Below, piece by piece: positions 19,130 through 27,544 of a DNA stretch of 64,000 nt. The notes under the pieces are model-generated. The model was given only the letters and a program-made list of their open reading frames with translations. It was not told the DNA's origin and searched no databases. The translations under genes and the position numbers were made by a program. Origin of the DNA: Xanthomonas hyacinthi. Lineage in GTDB: Bacteria; Pseudomonadota; Gammaproteobacteria; Xanthomonadales; Xanthomonadaceae. The DNA is taken from NCBI RefSeq assembly GCF_009769165.1, contig NZ_CP043476.1, positions 1,116,001 to 1,180,000 of the forward strand, written 5' to 3'. Position 1 is the stretch's first letter, and every line of letters starts with the position of its first letter.

Positions 19130-19975
19130 TCAGCCAGGACGGCGCCAGCACAAGCGGGCGAAGGTCACCCCGGCATGCAGCCAGATCGCCGCCCACACCG
19201 CCGCACGCACCGGCGCGGCGCGCCTCGGCGCCTCGAACTTGCGGAAATAGCGCCACAGCCCGCGATGCTTGTGCCATTCCACGAACCAGGGCCGCTTGCG
19301 GCTGGAAACGCCGCGCACATGCAGCACGCGCAGGCTGTTGAGTACCGCCACCGTGGCCCCGGCCTGGCGCGCGCGGCGGCACAGGTCCAGGTCCTCGGCA
19401 TGCAGGCGGTAGCCGGCGTCCCAGCCGCCGATGCGCGCGAACAACGCGCGCGGCAGCAGCATCAGCGCGCCGGAGATCGCGTCCACGCGCTGCAGCGGCT
19501 GCGCCGGATCGGCCGCCAGCGCCAGCCGCGCACCGGCCAGCGGCCGCCGCAGCATCGCCGCGAAATCCGGATCGCGGCGGCGCACCGCAGCGTCGGCGCG
19601 GCCGTGCTCGTCGACCTGCTCCACGCCGAGCAGCGCGTCGCCGAGCGCGGCCACCTGCGCGCGCAGCAGCGCCAGCGTGTCGGCCTCGACCATCAGGTCC
19701 GGATTGACGAACGCCAGCCACGGCGCGTCGCTGGCCGCCGCGCCCTGGTTGCAGGCGCTGGCGAAGCCGGGGTTGTCGGGATTGGCGATGAAGCGCACGC
19801 GCGGATCCTCCAACGCGTGGCGCTGCACGATCGCCAGGGTGGCGTCGCGCGAGGCATTGTCGACCACGCGGATCTGGGCGACGTCGGCCGCCGCGCGCAG
19901 CCGCTGCAGGCAGGCATCGATGGTGCTGCCGCTCTCGTAGGTCACTACCACCGCGGCCATCTGCTGTTCGCTCAT
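19130..19975 (-). CDS. Glycosyltransferase family 2 (rhamnosyltransferase-like)
   Basis: 281 residues in the GT-A fold. The start MSEQQMAAVVVTYESGSTI contains the nucleotide-sugar-binding beta strand. Further on are VVDNASRDAT, NPDNPGFASACNQGA, FVNPDLMVE with the DxD-equivalent, and HAEDLDLCRRARQAG with the catalytic-base ED. This order matches the WcaA/RfbF-type transferases that build lipopolysaccharide or exopolysaccharide repeat units. Cytoplasmic or membrane-associated. The frame is open to 20281, but the upstream part is implausible; the ATG at 19975 gives the usual N-terminus. It is separated from the outer-membrane protein gene by the 171-base leader region, so it is probably its own transcription unit. 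Confidence 0.85.
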   Translation of the reverse strand: MSEQQMAAVVVTYESGSTIDACLQRLRAAADVAQIRVVDNASRDATLAIVQRHALEDPRVRFIANPDNPGFASACNQGAAASDAPWLAFVNPDLMVEADTLALLRAQVAALGDALLGVEQVDEHGRADAAVRRRDPDFAAMLRRPLAGARLALAADPAQPLQRVDAISGALMLLPRALFARIGGWDAGYRLHAEDLDLCRRARQAGATVAVLNSLRVLHVRGVSSRKRPWFVEWHKHRGLWRYFRKFEAPRRAAPVRAAVWAAIWLHAGVTFARLCWRRPG

Positions 19976-20053
19976 GCGCCGATTATCCCGCAACGCGGCG
20001 GCGCCGACACGCGGCGGGCGTGGCGGGCACCCGCATTGCCGCGCATAATCCTC

Positions 20054-20124
20054 GCGCGTCGACGCGCAGCCCGCCTGGCAGCAGGCCGCCGTCCACGGAG
20101 CTGCGGAGATCTCCGCGTCTTTTT
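20054..20124. other. Intergenic palindromes between the GT2 gene and the vitamin-salvage cluster
   Basis: The 343-base divergent gap 19976-20318 contains no gene. It holds a perfect 14-base palindrome GCGCGTCGACGCGC (20054-20067). A second, GCGGAGATCTCCGC (20103-20116), is followed by GTC and five T's on the plus strand, which could act as a leader terminator. A thiamine riboswitch was looked for and not found. Confidence 0.4.
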
Positions 20125-20291
20125 CCCCTTGCACAGTGCAGATGCCGGCCAGCGCTCGTTCCTGTCCAACGCTGCCGCCACGACTCAGAAACCGCGCACG
20201 CCGCTCCGGCCTGCGCGCGTGCCGACGGCCCGGCGGCGGCACCCATTCAGCCGATATATCCATCGGACGTATCCATAGCACCGCAGATCAT

Positions 20292-20303
20292 TGGTCTAGA
20301 CCA
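20292..20303. promoter_or_regulatory. Probable GntR/HutC-family operator TGGTCTAGACCA
   Basis: A perfect 12-base palindrome containing GTCTAGAC fits the HutC-subfamily consensus GT-N-TA-N-AC. It is nearly identical to the core of the DasR-responsive element. It sits 16 bases before the first gene of a cluster whose last gene encodes a HutC/UTRA-type regulator. Confidence 0.75.
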
Positions 20304-20318
20304 GATCGCGGGGCAAGT

Positions 20319-21275
20319 ATGCGCTTCCCGCTCCCGCCGGCAGTCCCCGCCGCCATGCGCCCGCTGCGCGTCATGCTCGAATACTTCCACCCGTGGCCGA
20401 ACTCGGCCGGCTTCTACCTGGCGCGCGAACGCGGCTGGTACCGCGACTGCGGCCTGGAGCTGGTGCTGCAATTGCCCGATCCCTGGCACGGCGACGGCCT
20501 GGCGCACCTGCTGCGCGGCGACTGCGACTTCGCGGTGTTCCCCAGCAACCGCCTGCTGGTGCGCCGCGCCGGCGGGCAGCCGCTGCGCGCGATCGCGGCG
20601 ATCAACCAGTGCGGGCTCGAGGCGATCCAGACCCTGACCGGCCTGGGCATCGGCCGCCCGCGCGACCTGGGCGGACGCCGGCTGGCGATGAACCCGACGC
20701 CGCGCGGGCTGGCGATGGTGCGGCACCTGGTCGCGCACGACGGCGGCGATCCGGATGCGCTGACGATCGTGGATGCCGGCACCCGCGAACTGCGGCCGGA
20801 AGACCTGGCCGCCGGCGTCGCCGATGCCAGCTTCGGCGGCTACTGGGCCTGGGAAGCGCTGATGGACAGCCGCATCGATGCCGCGCGGCGCGTGACCTGG
20901 CCGGTCGCCGCGCTCGGCGCGCCCGCCTACCACAGCTATCTGCTCGGCGCGCATGAACGCACCCTGGCCACGCAGGCGCAGCAGGTGCGCGCGTTCCTCG
21001 CCGCCACCGCGCGCGGGTTCCTGGCCGCGGCGGCCGCGCCGCTGGACGCGCTCGACGCCTACGAGCGCGCCACCCCGTATTTCCCGCGCAGCCTGCTGTC
21101 CGCCTCGCTGCACGCGATCGCGCCGACCTGGCTGCACGCCGGGCGCTGGGGACAGATGCGCCAGCCGCTGCTGCAGGGCTATGCGTACTGGCTGGCGCAG
21201 CATGGCGTGCTGGCCGACGCCGAGGCCTGGCGCGGCGCCGCCGACCCGCGCTTCCTGGCCGGGGCCGCGGCATGA
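20319..21275 (+). CDS. NMT1/THI5-like (substrate-binding-protein fold) protein without signal peptide
   Basis: 318 residues with the NMT1/THI5-type layout: RPLRVMLEYFHPWPNSAGFY, LARERGWYRDCGLELVLQLP, LLRGDCDFAVFPSNRLL and DLGGRRLAMNP. Family members are either periplasmic pyrimidine-binding proteins (ThiY) or HMP-phosphate synthases (Thi5). No signal peptide, lipobox or ABC permease/ATPase partner is visible. The Cys-rich CCCFC motif of yeast Thi5 is also absent. The start at 20319 has GGGG six bases upstream; an in-frame ATG at 20355 is possible. The gene is the first of a plus-strand cluster behind the HutC-type operator and overlaps the kinase gene by four bases (ATGA). Confidence 0.75.
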   Translation: MRFPLPPAVPAAMRPLRVMLEYFHPWPNSAGFYLARERGWYRDCGLELVLQLPDPWHGDGLAHLLRGDCDFAVFPSNRLLVRRAGGQPLRAIAAINQCGLEAIQTLTGLGIGRPRDLGGRRLAMNPTPRGLAMVRHLVAHDGGDPDALTIVDAGTRELRPEDLAAGVADASFGGYWAWEALMDSRIDAARRVTWPVAALGAPAYHSYLLGAHERTLATQAQQVRAFLAATARGFLAAAAAPLDALDAYERATPYFPRSLLSASLHAIAPTWLHAGRWGQMRQPLLQGYAYWLAQHGVLADAEAWRGAADPRFLAGAAA

Positions 21276-22423
21276 GCGCGCAGCACCAGATGCACAGCAT
21301 GAGCGCGGCCACCGCGGCGCCCGACTGGCCGCCGCTGCGCGCCGACGAGGTGGACACGCTGCTGCGGCGCTTCGCGCTGCCCGACGCGATCCACGCGTTG
21401 CGCTGGCACAGCCCGCGCCCGTTCTCCGCGGCGGCCGAGGTCGAGACCGGCGCCGGCGCGCTGTTCGTCAAGCGCCATCACCGCCGCCTGCGCGACGTGC
21501 GCACGCTGGGCGAGGAGCATCGCTTCATCGCCCACCTGCGCGCACGCGGCGCGCCGGTGCCGCTGCTGCTGCATACCGCCGAGGGCGCCACCGCAGTGCA
21601 ATTGGGCGACTGGACCTACGAGGTGCAGCGCGCCGCCGAGGGCGAGGACGCCTATCGTGAGGCGGCGTCGTGGACCGCGTTCGCCGGCACTGCCCACGCC
21701 TATGCCGCCGGGCGCGCACTGGCCGGCCTGCACCGCGCCGCCAGCGGCTATGCCGCCGCACCGCGCAGCACCACGCTGCTGGTCGCCAACCTGCGCCTGT
21801 TCGGCCAGCCGCAGCCGCTGCCGGCGCTGCAACGCGATCTCGCACGGCGGCCGGCACTGGCCGCCTGGCTGCAGCGCCGCGACTGGCGCGCCGATCTGCG
21901 CACGCACCTGCTGCCCTGGCACGCGCAGGCCTGGCCGCTGCTGCGTTCGCCGCCGCCGGCGCTGTGGACGCACGGCGACTGGCACGCCTCCAATCTGCTG
22001 TGGCGCGGCCAGGGCGATGCCAGCGCGGTCAGCGCGGTGTTCGACTTCGGCCTGGCCGACCGCAACTTCGCGCTGTACGACCTGGCCACCGCGATCGAAC
22101 GCAACCTGGTGCCATGGCTGCACCTGGACGACGGCGGCCGCGCCGTCGCCGAGCTCGACCAGCTCGACGCACTGCTGCGCGGCTACGCCGCACTACTGCC
22201 GCTGGACCCTGCGCAGCTGCGCGTGCTGGCGGCGCTGCTGCCGCTGGTGCATGCCGATTTCGCGCTGAGCGAGATCGAGTACTTCGCCGGCATCACCGGC
22301 TCGGACGCGAATGCGGACATCGCCTACCGGCGCTACCTGCTCGGCCACGCCGACTGGTTCGGCGGCGAGGAGGGCCAGCGCCTGCTGCAACACCTGCAGC
22401 GGCGCGCGGCGGCGTGGCGATGA
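21272..22423 (+). CDS. APH-fold small-molecule kinase (thiamine/choline-kinase-like)
   Basis: 383 residues of the aminoglycoside-phosphotransferase superfamily. The catalytic loop is visible as THGDWHASNLLW (HGDxHxxN), followed by VFDFGLADRN with the metal-binding DFG. An N-terminal lobe carries a Lys in LFVKRHHRRLRDV that should bind ATP. The thiamine kinase of E. coli and choline kinases share this fold, so a vitamin or precursor kinase is the contextual guess; aminoglycoside resistance is unlikely. It overlaps both neighbours by ATGA, which indicates translational coupling with the NMT1-like and rhodanese genes. Confidence 0.75.
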   Translation: MSAQHQMHSMSAATAAPDWPPLRADEVDTLLRRFALPDAIHALRWHSPRPFSAAAEVETGAGALFVKRHHRRLRDVRTLGEEHRFIAHLRARGAPVPLLLHTAEGATAVQLGDWTYEVQRAAEGEDAYREAASWTAFAGTAHAYAAGRALAGLHRAASGYAAAPRSTTLLVANLRLFGQPQPLPALQRDLARRPALAAWLQRRDWRADLRTHLLPWHAQAWPLLRSPPPALWTHGDWHASNLLWRGQGDASAVSAVFDFGLADRNFALYDLATAIERNLVPWLHLDDGGRAVAELDQLDALLRGYAALLPLDPAQLRVLAALLPLVHADFALSEIEYFAGITGSDANADIAYRRYLLGHADWFGGEEGQRLLQHLQRRAAAWR

Positions 22424-23403
22424 GCGCTCCCGCCACGCCGCTGATCGACGTCGCCACCCTGGCCGCACAGCTGGACGCGCCGCGGCTGCGCCTGTTCGAC
22501 GCCAGCGTCGAACTGCCGGCACCGCGCTTCGACGGCGACTACCGCCCGGCCAGCGGCGCCGACGGCTGGCGCCAGGCGCACATCCCGGGTGCGCGGCATG
22601 CCGACCTGCTGCACGCACTGAGCGATCCGCAGGCCGGCTTCGGCTTCGCGCTGCCGGAGCGTGCGGCGCTGCTCGCGGCACTGCAGCGGCTGGGCATCGG
22701 CGACGGCTGCCTGCCGGTGCTCTACGACCGCAGCGACGGCTTCTGGGCCGCGCGGCTGTGGTGGATGTTGCGCAGTGTCGGCATCGACGCGCAGGTGCTG
22801 GATGGCGGCTGGCGCGCCTGGCGTGGCGCCGGCCTGCCCAGCGCCAGCGGCGAGCCCGCAACGCCGGCATCGGCATCGGCATCGGCAATGCTCACGGCCG
22901 CGCCGCGGCCGGCGGCGTGGGTGGATCGGCGGTATATCGAGGCGGTGCTGGCCGGGGACGCAGCAGGAACCCTGGTCTGCGCGCTGTCGGCGCCGCTGTT
23001 CGCGGGCCGCGCGCCGAGCCGCTACGCCCGCCGCGGGCATATCCCCGGCAGCCGCAACCTGCCGGCACGCGCGCTGTTCGACGCCGCCGGCCATTACCTG
23101 CCGCCGGCGCAGCTTGCGAGGATCCTGGCGCCGCTGCAGGCCGCAGCGCGGCCGCTGCTGCTGTATTGCGGCGGCGGCATCAGCGCCGCCGCCGTGGGGT
23201 TGGCGCTGAGCCTGCTCGGCGAGACCGCAGTGGCGGTCTACGACGGCTCGCTGCAGGAATGGGCGGCCGATCCGGCGCTGCCGCTGGTGGCGCTGGCGAA
23301 TGTCTCCAGCGCGAGCGAACGCGCGTCCGATGCCGATGCCGGCGCGGCGATGCCGCGCGCGACGGACGGCTCGCCCACAGACGCGGCGGAGCCGCGCCGA
23401 TGA
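22420..23403 (+). CDS. Two-domain sulfurtransferase (rhodanese family)
   Basis: 327 residues with two rhodanese domains. The first (about 1-140) contains DGWRQAHIPGARHADL and a non-cysteine loop (YDRSDGFWAARLWW), so it is catalytically inactive. The second has YARRGHIPGSRNLPA and the active loop LLYCGGGISAAAVG with the sulfur-carrying Cys. This asymmetry is typical of thiosulfate and mercaptopyruvate sulfurtransferases. The start overlaps the kinase stop (ATGA). A sulfur donor would fit thiamine thiazole metabolism but is not proof of it. The C-terminal tail after about residue 300 is low-complexity. Confidence 0.85.
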   Translation: MSAPATPLIDVATLAAQLDAPRLRLFDASVELPAPRFDGDYRPASGADGWRQAHIPGARHADLLHALSDPQAGFGFALPERAALLAALQRLGIGDGCLPVLYDRSDGFWAARLWWMLRSVGIDAQVLDGGWRAWRGAGLPSASGEPATPASASASAMLTAAPRPAAWVDRRYIEAVLAGDAAGTLVCALSAPLFAGRAPSRYARRGHIPGSRNLPARALFDAAGHYLPPAQLARILAPLQAAARPLLLYCGGGISAAAVGLALSLLGETAVAVYDGSLQEWAADPALPLVALANVSSASERASDADAGAAMPRATDGSPTDAAEPRR

Positions 23404-23497
23404 CCTCTCGCTCGCAACGCATCGCGCGTCGCAGGCGCTGCCGCGGCCGCGCGCTGCGCCGCCGCGCCCCCCTCCTTGCATCCGTTTGAGGTTACGC

Positions 23498-25663
23498 ATG
23501 GCACACCTTTCCCCCTCTCCCGCGCCGCTCGCACTGGCGCTCGCGCTGGCGCTGGCGCTGGCCGCAGACGACGTCGACGCCACCAGCGCCACGCAGACGC
23601 CGGTCGAACTGGATGCGGTCAACGTGCAGGGCGAGCAGCCGCGCCACCGTTCCGCGCTGGGCGGTTACGGCGACGCCGCGCTGCTGGACACGCCCGCCGC
23701 GATCGCGGTGATCGACCGTACGCAGCTGGACGACCGCCAGGTGCGCGTGCTCAGCGAAGTGCTGCGCGCCGACGCCTCGGTCGGCGACAGCTACGCGCCG
23801 ATCGGCTACTACGAGAACTTCGTGGTGCGCGGCTATTCGCTCAACGCCGCCAACAGCTACCGGATCAACGGCCTGACCGTCACCGGCGAGCAGAACGTGG
23901 CGCTGGAGAACAAGGAACAGGTGCAGGTGCTCAAGGGCCTGTCCGGCCTGCAATCCGGCCTCGCCGAGCCGGCCGGCGTGATCGACTACACGACCAAGCG
24001 CCCGCAGCAGGTGCGCGCGCTGGTGCTCGGCACGGACGACGACGGCGGCCGCTACGCCGCCGTGGACCTGGGCGACTGGTTCGGCCGCGACCGCCAGTTC
24101 GGCCTGCGCGTCAACGCCGCGCACGAGGACATGCGCAGCTACGTCGAGCATGCCGACGGCCACCGCAATTTCCTGTCGCTGGCCGCGGACTGGAACATCG
24201 ATCCGCAATCGACGCTGCAGCTGGACGTGGAATACCAGGACCGCCAGCAGCGCTCGGTGCCGGGCTACCAGTTGCTCGGCGGCGAGCGCGTGCCCGGCGC
24301 CGTGTCGGTGCACCGGCTGCTGGCCTACCAGCCCTGGTCCAGGCCGGTCGGCATCGACGCGCTCAATGCGCAGCTGCGCTATCAATACCGCTTCAACGAC
24401 GTCTGGCGCGCGCAGCTGGCAGCGGCGCACAGCCGCGCGGTGATCGACGACTATTCCAGCTTCGCCTGGGGCTGCTATGGCGCGGCCAGCTGCGCCGGCG
24501 ACGCGGTCCCCAACTATTTCAGCCGCGAAGGCGACTACGACATCTACGACTACCGCAGCCCCGACGACACGCGCCGCAACGACCAGTTGCAGGCGAGCGT
24601 GTCGGGCAGCTTCGCCACCGGCCCGCTGCAGCACCAGCTCAACGCCGGCCTGGACTACCTGCACCGGACCATCGACCAGCATGGCTCGATCAACGAATGG
24701 ATCGGCAGCGGCAACATCGCTGCCGATCCGCCGCTGCTGGCGCAGGCCGACGCCGACCTCGGCCCCAAGCGGCGGCGCCTGGACAGCACCCAGCAATCGC
24801 TGCTGGCCAGCGACCGCATCGGCATCGGCGCGGCCTGGCAGCTGCTGCTGGGCGCGCGCCAGGTGCGCTACGACGAGCGCACCTGGGACCGCGACGGCGC
24901 GCTGACCCGGCGCACCCGCCGCTCGGAACTGCTGCCGCAGGCGGCGCTGCTGTTCAAGCCGCAGCAGGCGCTGTCGCTGTACGCCAGCTTCGCCAAGGGC
25001 CTGGCGCCGGGCGGTACCGCGTCGTGGTTCGCCAGCAATGCCGATGCGATCCTCGCCCCGACCACGGCCTACCAGACCGAGGCCGGCCTGAAATACGAAC
25101 GCGCCGGCCTGGCCCTGGGCGCGGCCGTGTTCGACATGCGCCAGGCCTATCAGTACGCGCAGCCGCAGGCCGACGGCAGCTTCCTGTACCTGCAGCAGGG
25201 CCGCCTGCACAACCGCGGCATCGAGCTGTCGGCCGACGGCGCGATCGGCGAACGACTGCATCTGCAGGCCAGCGTCGCCGGCATCCGCGCGCGCGCCGAG
25301 GACACCGGCACGCCGGCCTACGAAGACCACCAGGCCTTGAACGTGCCCAGGCTGCGCGCCAGCGCCCAGGCCAGCTGGGACGTGCCCGGGGCGAGCGGCC
25401 TGGCGCTGCTGGGCGGCGCGCAGTACAGCGGCGCCAAGTACGCCGACCGCAGCGGCCACGTCGCCGTCGGCGGCTATACCGTCTACAACCTGGGCGCGCG
25501 CTACGCGACGCGGCTGGGCACGGTGCCGACCACGCTGCGGCTGAGCGTGGACAACCTGGCCGACAAGCGCTACTGGCGCGACGTCGGCGAATACCTCGGC
25601 GACGACTACCTGTTCCTGGGCGCGCCGCGCACCGCGCGGCTGGCGCTGCAGTTCGATTTCTGA
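23498..25663 (+). CDS. TonB-dependent outer-membrane receptor (siderophore-receptor type)
   Basis: 721 residues. A signal peptide (MAHLSPSPAPLALALALALA) is followed by a TonB-box-like VELDAVNVQG. A plug domain follows (about 50-200, with DTPAAIAVIDRTQLDDRQV and QVQVLKGLSGLQSGLAEPAG). Then comes a 22-strand-type barrel ending in ARLALQFDF, with the terminal Phe required for outer-membrane insertion. Sequence style matches the FhuA/FepA-like family, but the neighbours (PnuC-type permease, kinase, NMT1-like protein) point to a vitamin or precursor as cargo rather than iron. GAGG lies seven bases before the ATG, and a 94-base gap separates it from the rhodanese gene. Confidence 0.9.
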   Translation: MAHLSPSPAPLALALALALALAADDVDATSATQTPVELDAVNVQGEQPRHRSALGGYGDAALLDTPAAIAVIDRTQLDDRQVRVLSEVLRADASVGDSYAPIGYYENFVVRGYSLNAANSYRINGLTVTGEQNVALENKEQVQVLKGLSGLQSGLAEPAGVIDYTTKRPQQVRALVLGTDDDGGRYAAVDLGDWFGRDRQFGLRVNAAHEDMRSYVEHADGHRNFLSLAADWNIDPQSTLQLDVEYQDRQQRSVPGYQLLGGERVPGAVSVHRLLAYQPWSRPVGIDALNAQLRYQYRFNDVWRAQLAAAHSRAVIDDYSSFAWGCYGAASCAGDAVPNYFSREGDYDIYDYRSPDDTRRNDQLQASVSGSFATGPLQHQLNAGLDYLHRTIDQHGSINEWIGSGNIAADPPLLAQADADLGPKRRRLDSTQQSLLASDRIGIGAAWQLLLGARQVRYDERTWDRDGALTRRTRRSELLPQAALLFKPQQALSLYASFAKGLAPGGTASWFASNADAILAPTTAYQTEAGLKYERAGLALGAAVFDMRQAYQYAQPQADGSFLYLQQGRLHNRGIELSADGAIGERLHLQASVAGIRARAEDTGTPAYEDHQALNVPRLRASAQASWDVPGASGLALLGGAQYSGAKYADRSGHVAVGGYTVYNLGARYATRLGTVPTTLRLSVDNLADKRYWRDVGEYLGDDYLFLGAPRTARLALQFDF

Positions 25664-25666
25664 GGG

Positions 25667-25858
25667 CCGGGATTGGGGAATCGGGATTGGGGATTCGTCA
25701 AGGCCGGGAGCGGGACACGGAGCGTCACTGTCGTAGCAGCGGCTTTGGCCGCGACGGGACGTCCCTGGAAAGCCTGTCGCGGCTGTAGCCGCTCCCACAA
25801 ACGAGCGCATTGCTTCGCGCTCGCGGAACATCTTCAATCCCCAATCCCCAATCCCGGC
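25667..25858. repeat. Composite intergenic repeat: (GGGATTG)n arms flanking a hairpin repeat
   Basis: A GGGATTGGGGAATCGGGATT array (25667-25698) and its inverted partner CAATCCCCAATCCCCAATCC (25835-25858) flank a diverged copy of the TGTGGGAGCGGC...GCCGCTCCCACAA hairpin (about 25731-25800). It fills the gap between the receptor and pnuC genes. Confidence 0.8.
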
Positions 25859-25867
25859 CTTCCAACA

Positions 25868-26443
25868 ATGTCCCTCCTCGAACTCCTCGCCGTGCTGGTC
25901 AACGTGCTCGGCGTGTGGCTGACCGCGCGCCGGGTGCGCTGGTGCTGGCCGCTCAACGTGGTCGCGGTGCTGCTCTATGCGTGGCTGTTCTACCAGTGGA
26001 AGCTGTACTCGGACATGTTGCTGCAGGGCGTCTACGTATTCCTGCAGGGCTACGGCTGGTGGCGCTGGAGCCAGGGTCGGCTGGAGCATGGCAAGGTCCG
26101 GGTTGGCCCGCTGCCACGGCGCGAAGGCGCGCTGTCGCTGCTGGCCGGCGCCGCCGGCGCGGCGCTGCTGGGCTGGCTGATGCATCGCCACACCGACGCC
26201 GCGCTGCCGTGGCTGGACGCGGCGCTGTCCGCCTTCAGCCTGGTCGCCAGCTTCTGGGCGGCGCGCAAGCGCATCGCCAACTGGGGCCTGTGGATCGCGC
26301 TCGACAGCCTCTACGTCGGCGTCTTCGTCTACAAGGGGCTGTATCCGACCGCGGCGCTGTACGCCGGCTTCGTGCTGCTGGCGATCTACGGCCTGCGGCT
26401 GTGGCAGGCGGAGCAGCGCAGCGCAGCCGCTGCGGCGCCATGA
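25868..26443 (+). CDS. pnuC: PnuC-family vitamin transporter (nicotinamide riboside or thiamine)
   Basis: 191 residues, about seven hydrophobic helices. The family signature is clear: WPLNVVAVLLYAWLFYQWKL, then YSDMLLQGVYVFLQGYGWWRW, and later ANWGLWIALDSLYVGVFVYK. PnuC proteins are facilitators that trap nicotinamide riboside with the help of a kinase; the PnuT subgroup does the same for thiamine. The accompanying APH-fold kinase and NMT1-like protein favour the thiamine reading, but the residues that distinguish the two substrates cannot be assigned by eye. The start MSLLELLAVLVNVLGV lies directly after the composite repeat. Confidence 0.88.
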   Translation: MSLLELLAVLVNVLGVWLTARRVRWCWPLNVVAVLLYAWLFYQWKLYSDMLLQGVYVFLQGYGWWRWSQGRLEHGKVRVGPLPRREGALSLLAGAAGAALLGWLMHRHTDAALPWLDAALSAFSLVASFWAARKRIANWGLWIALDSLYVGVFVYKGLYPTAALYAGFVLLAIYGLRLWQAEQRSAAAAAP

Positions 26444-26558
26444 GCCGCAGCGGCGTGCGTCATTGCGGCGACAGCCCGGCGCAGCCGCTGCCAGCACCGC
26501 GCCGCGTGCACCACCGGCACCGGCACGTTAGCCTCTGCCGCACCGCGACGGAGACCCC

Positions 26559-27296
26559 ATGCCCACGCCGTTGAATCCAGCCGCCGGCTTCGGCCAGCGC
26601 ATCGTCGATGCGCTGCTGGCGCGCATCGCCGGCGGCGAGTGGGCCGCGGACCAGCGCCTGCCGGTGGAGCGCGAGCTGGCCGCGCTGTTCGGCTGCACCC
26701 GCATCACCTTGCGCGAGGCGCTGCAGCAACTGGAATCGGAGGGCCACATCTACCGCGAGAACCGGCGCGGCTGGTTCGTCAGCGCGCCGCGCGTGCGCCA
26801 CGACCCCACCAGCATCGCCGGCTTCATGCAGTACGTGGCCGCGCAGGGCGGCACACCACGCACCGAACTACTCGGCGCGCGACGCCAGCCGGCCGGCCCC
26901 GTGCTGGCGCGGCAGCTGGAACTGGACGACGCCGAGGCCGAGCTGTTCGTGCTGCAGCGGCGGCGCTGGATCGGCCGCCGCGCGGTGCTGCTGGAGACCA
27001 ATGCGATCCTGGCCGCGTGGGCGCCGACCCTGCTCGAGCACGATCTGGCCGGCTCGCTCAGCGCCGTGCTCGGGCAGCGGCTCGGGCTGCGCCAGGCGCG
27101 CAGCCGGCTGTCGATGTATCCGGCCACGCTCGGCGCCGAGCAGGCCGCGCTGCTGCAGTCCACCGCCGGCACGCCGTGCTTCCGGCTGCAGCGGGTCAGC
27201 TATGCCGCCGATGGCCGCGCGGTGGAATTCGATATCGAGTCATGGCGCCACGACGCGCTGGAAGTGACGGTGCAGGTGCAGGCGCCGCCTGAGTGA
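26559..27296 (+). CDS. GntR-family transcriptional regulator, HutC/UTRA type
   Basis: 245 residues. The N-terminal winged helix-turn-helix (about 10-80) shows LPVERELAALFGCTRITLRE and a wing IYRENRRGWFVSAP. A UTRA ligand domain follows (about 95-240), with RRWIGRRAVLLETNAILA and a closing FDIESWRHDALEVTVQV. The ATG at 26559 has GGAG eight bases upstream. As last gene of the cluster it probably controls it through the TGGTCTAGACCA palindrome at 20292, which fits the HutC-type consensus. The effector is unknown; related UTRA regulators bind sugar phosphates, urocanate or phosphonate-type molecules. Confidence 0.9.
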   Translation: MPTPLNPAAGFGQRIVDALLARIAGGEWAADQRLPVERELAALFGCTRITLREALQQLESEGHIYRENRRGWFVSAPRVRHDPTSIAGFMQYVAAQGGTPRTELLGARRQPAGPVLARQLELDDAEAELFVLQRRRWIGRRAVLLETNAILAAWAPTLLEHDLAGSLSAVLGQRLGLRQARSRLSMYPATLGAEQAALLQSTAGTPCFRLQRVSYAADGRAVEFDIESWRHDALEVTVQVQAPPE

Positions 27297-27411
27297 GGCC
27301 GGCCTGCACAACATTGGCAGTGCAACGCGCCAATGCAGACCGGCGAGGCGCCGCGGATGCGGCCAAGGACCATCCCTCAATCTCACGCAGGGGCAGCGCA
27401 CCCTCTGCGAC

Positions 27412-27481
27412 TTGTGGGAGCGACTTCAGTCGCGACGGGCTCTCCCGGTAAAGCCCGTCGCGACTGAAGTCGCTCCCACAA
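27412..27481. repeat. Perfect 30-bp inverted repeat at a convergent gene junction
   Basis: Two perfect 30-base arms (27412-27441 and 27452-27481) begin TTGTGGGAGCGACTTCAGTC and surround a ten-base loop. It lies between the ends of gntR (plus) and the next glycosyltransferase gene (minus), so it may serve as a bidirectional terminator as well as being a dispersed repeat. Confidence 0.9.
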
Positions 27482-27544
27482 CACTCCGCCGACTGACAAC
27501 ACTCCGCCGATTGGCCGATTGCAAATACCCGCGTCGAAAGCGCG

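Noticed and set aside
20281..20318. Possible thiamine pyrophosphate riboswitch before the NMT1-like gene
   Set aside because: The conserved THI-box segments (CTGAGA and the downstream ACCTGATCTGG-type block) are not present; the operator palindrome is a better explanation.
21272..22423. Aminoglycoside resistance gene
   Set aside because: Only the general APH fold is visible; overlap with the NMT1-like and rhodanese genes points to metabolism.
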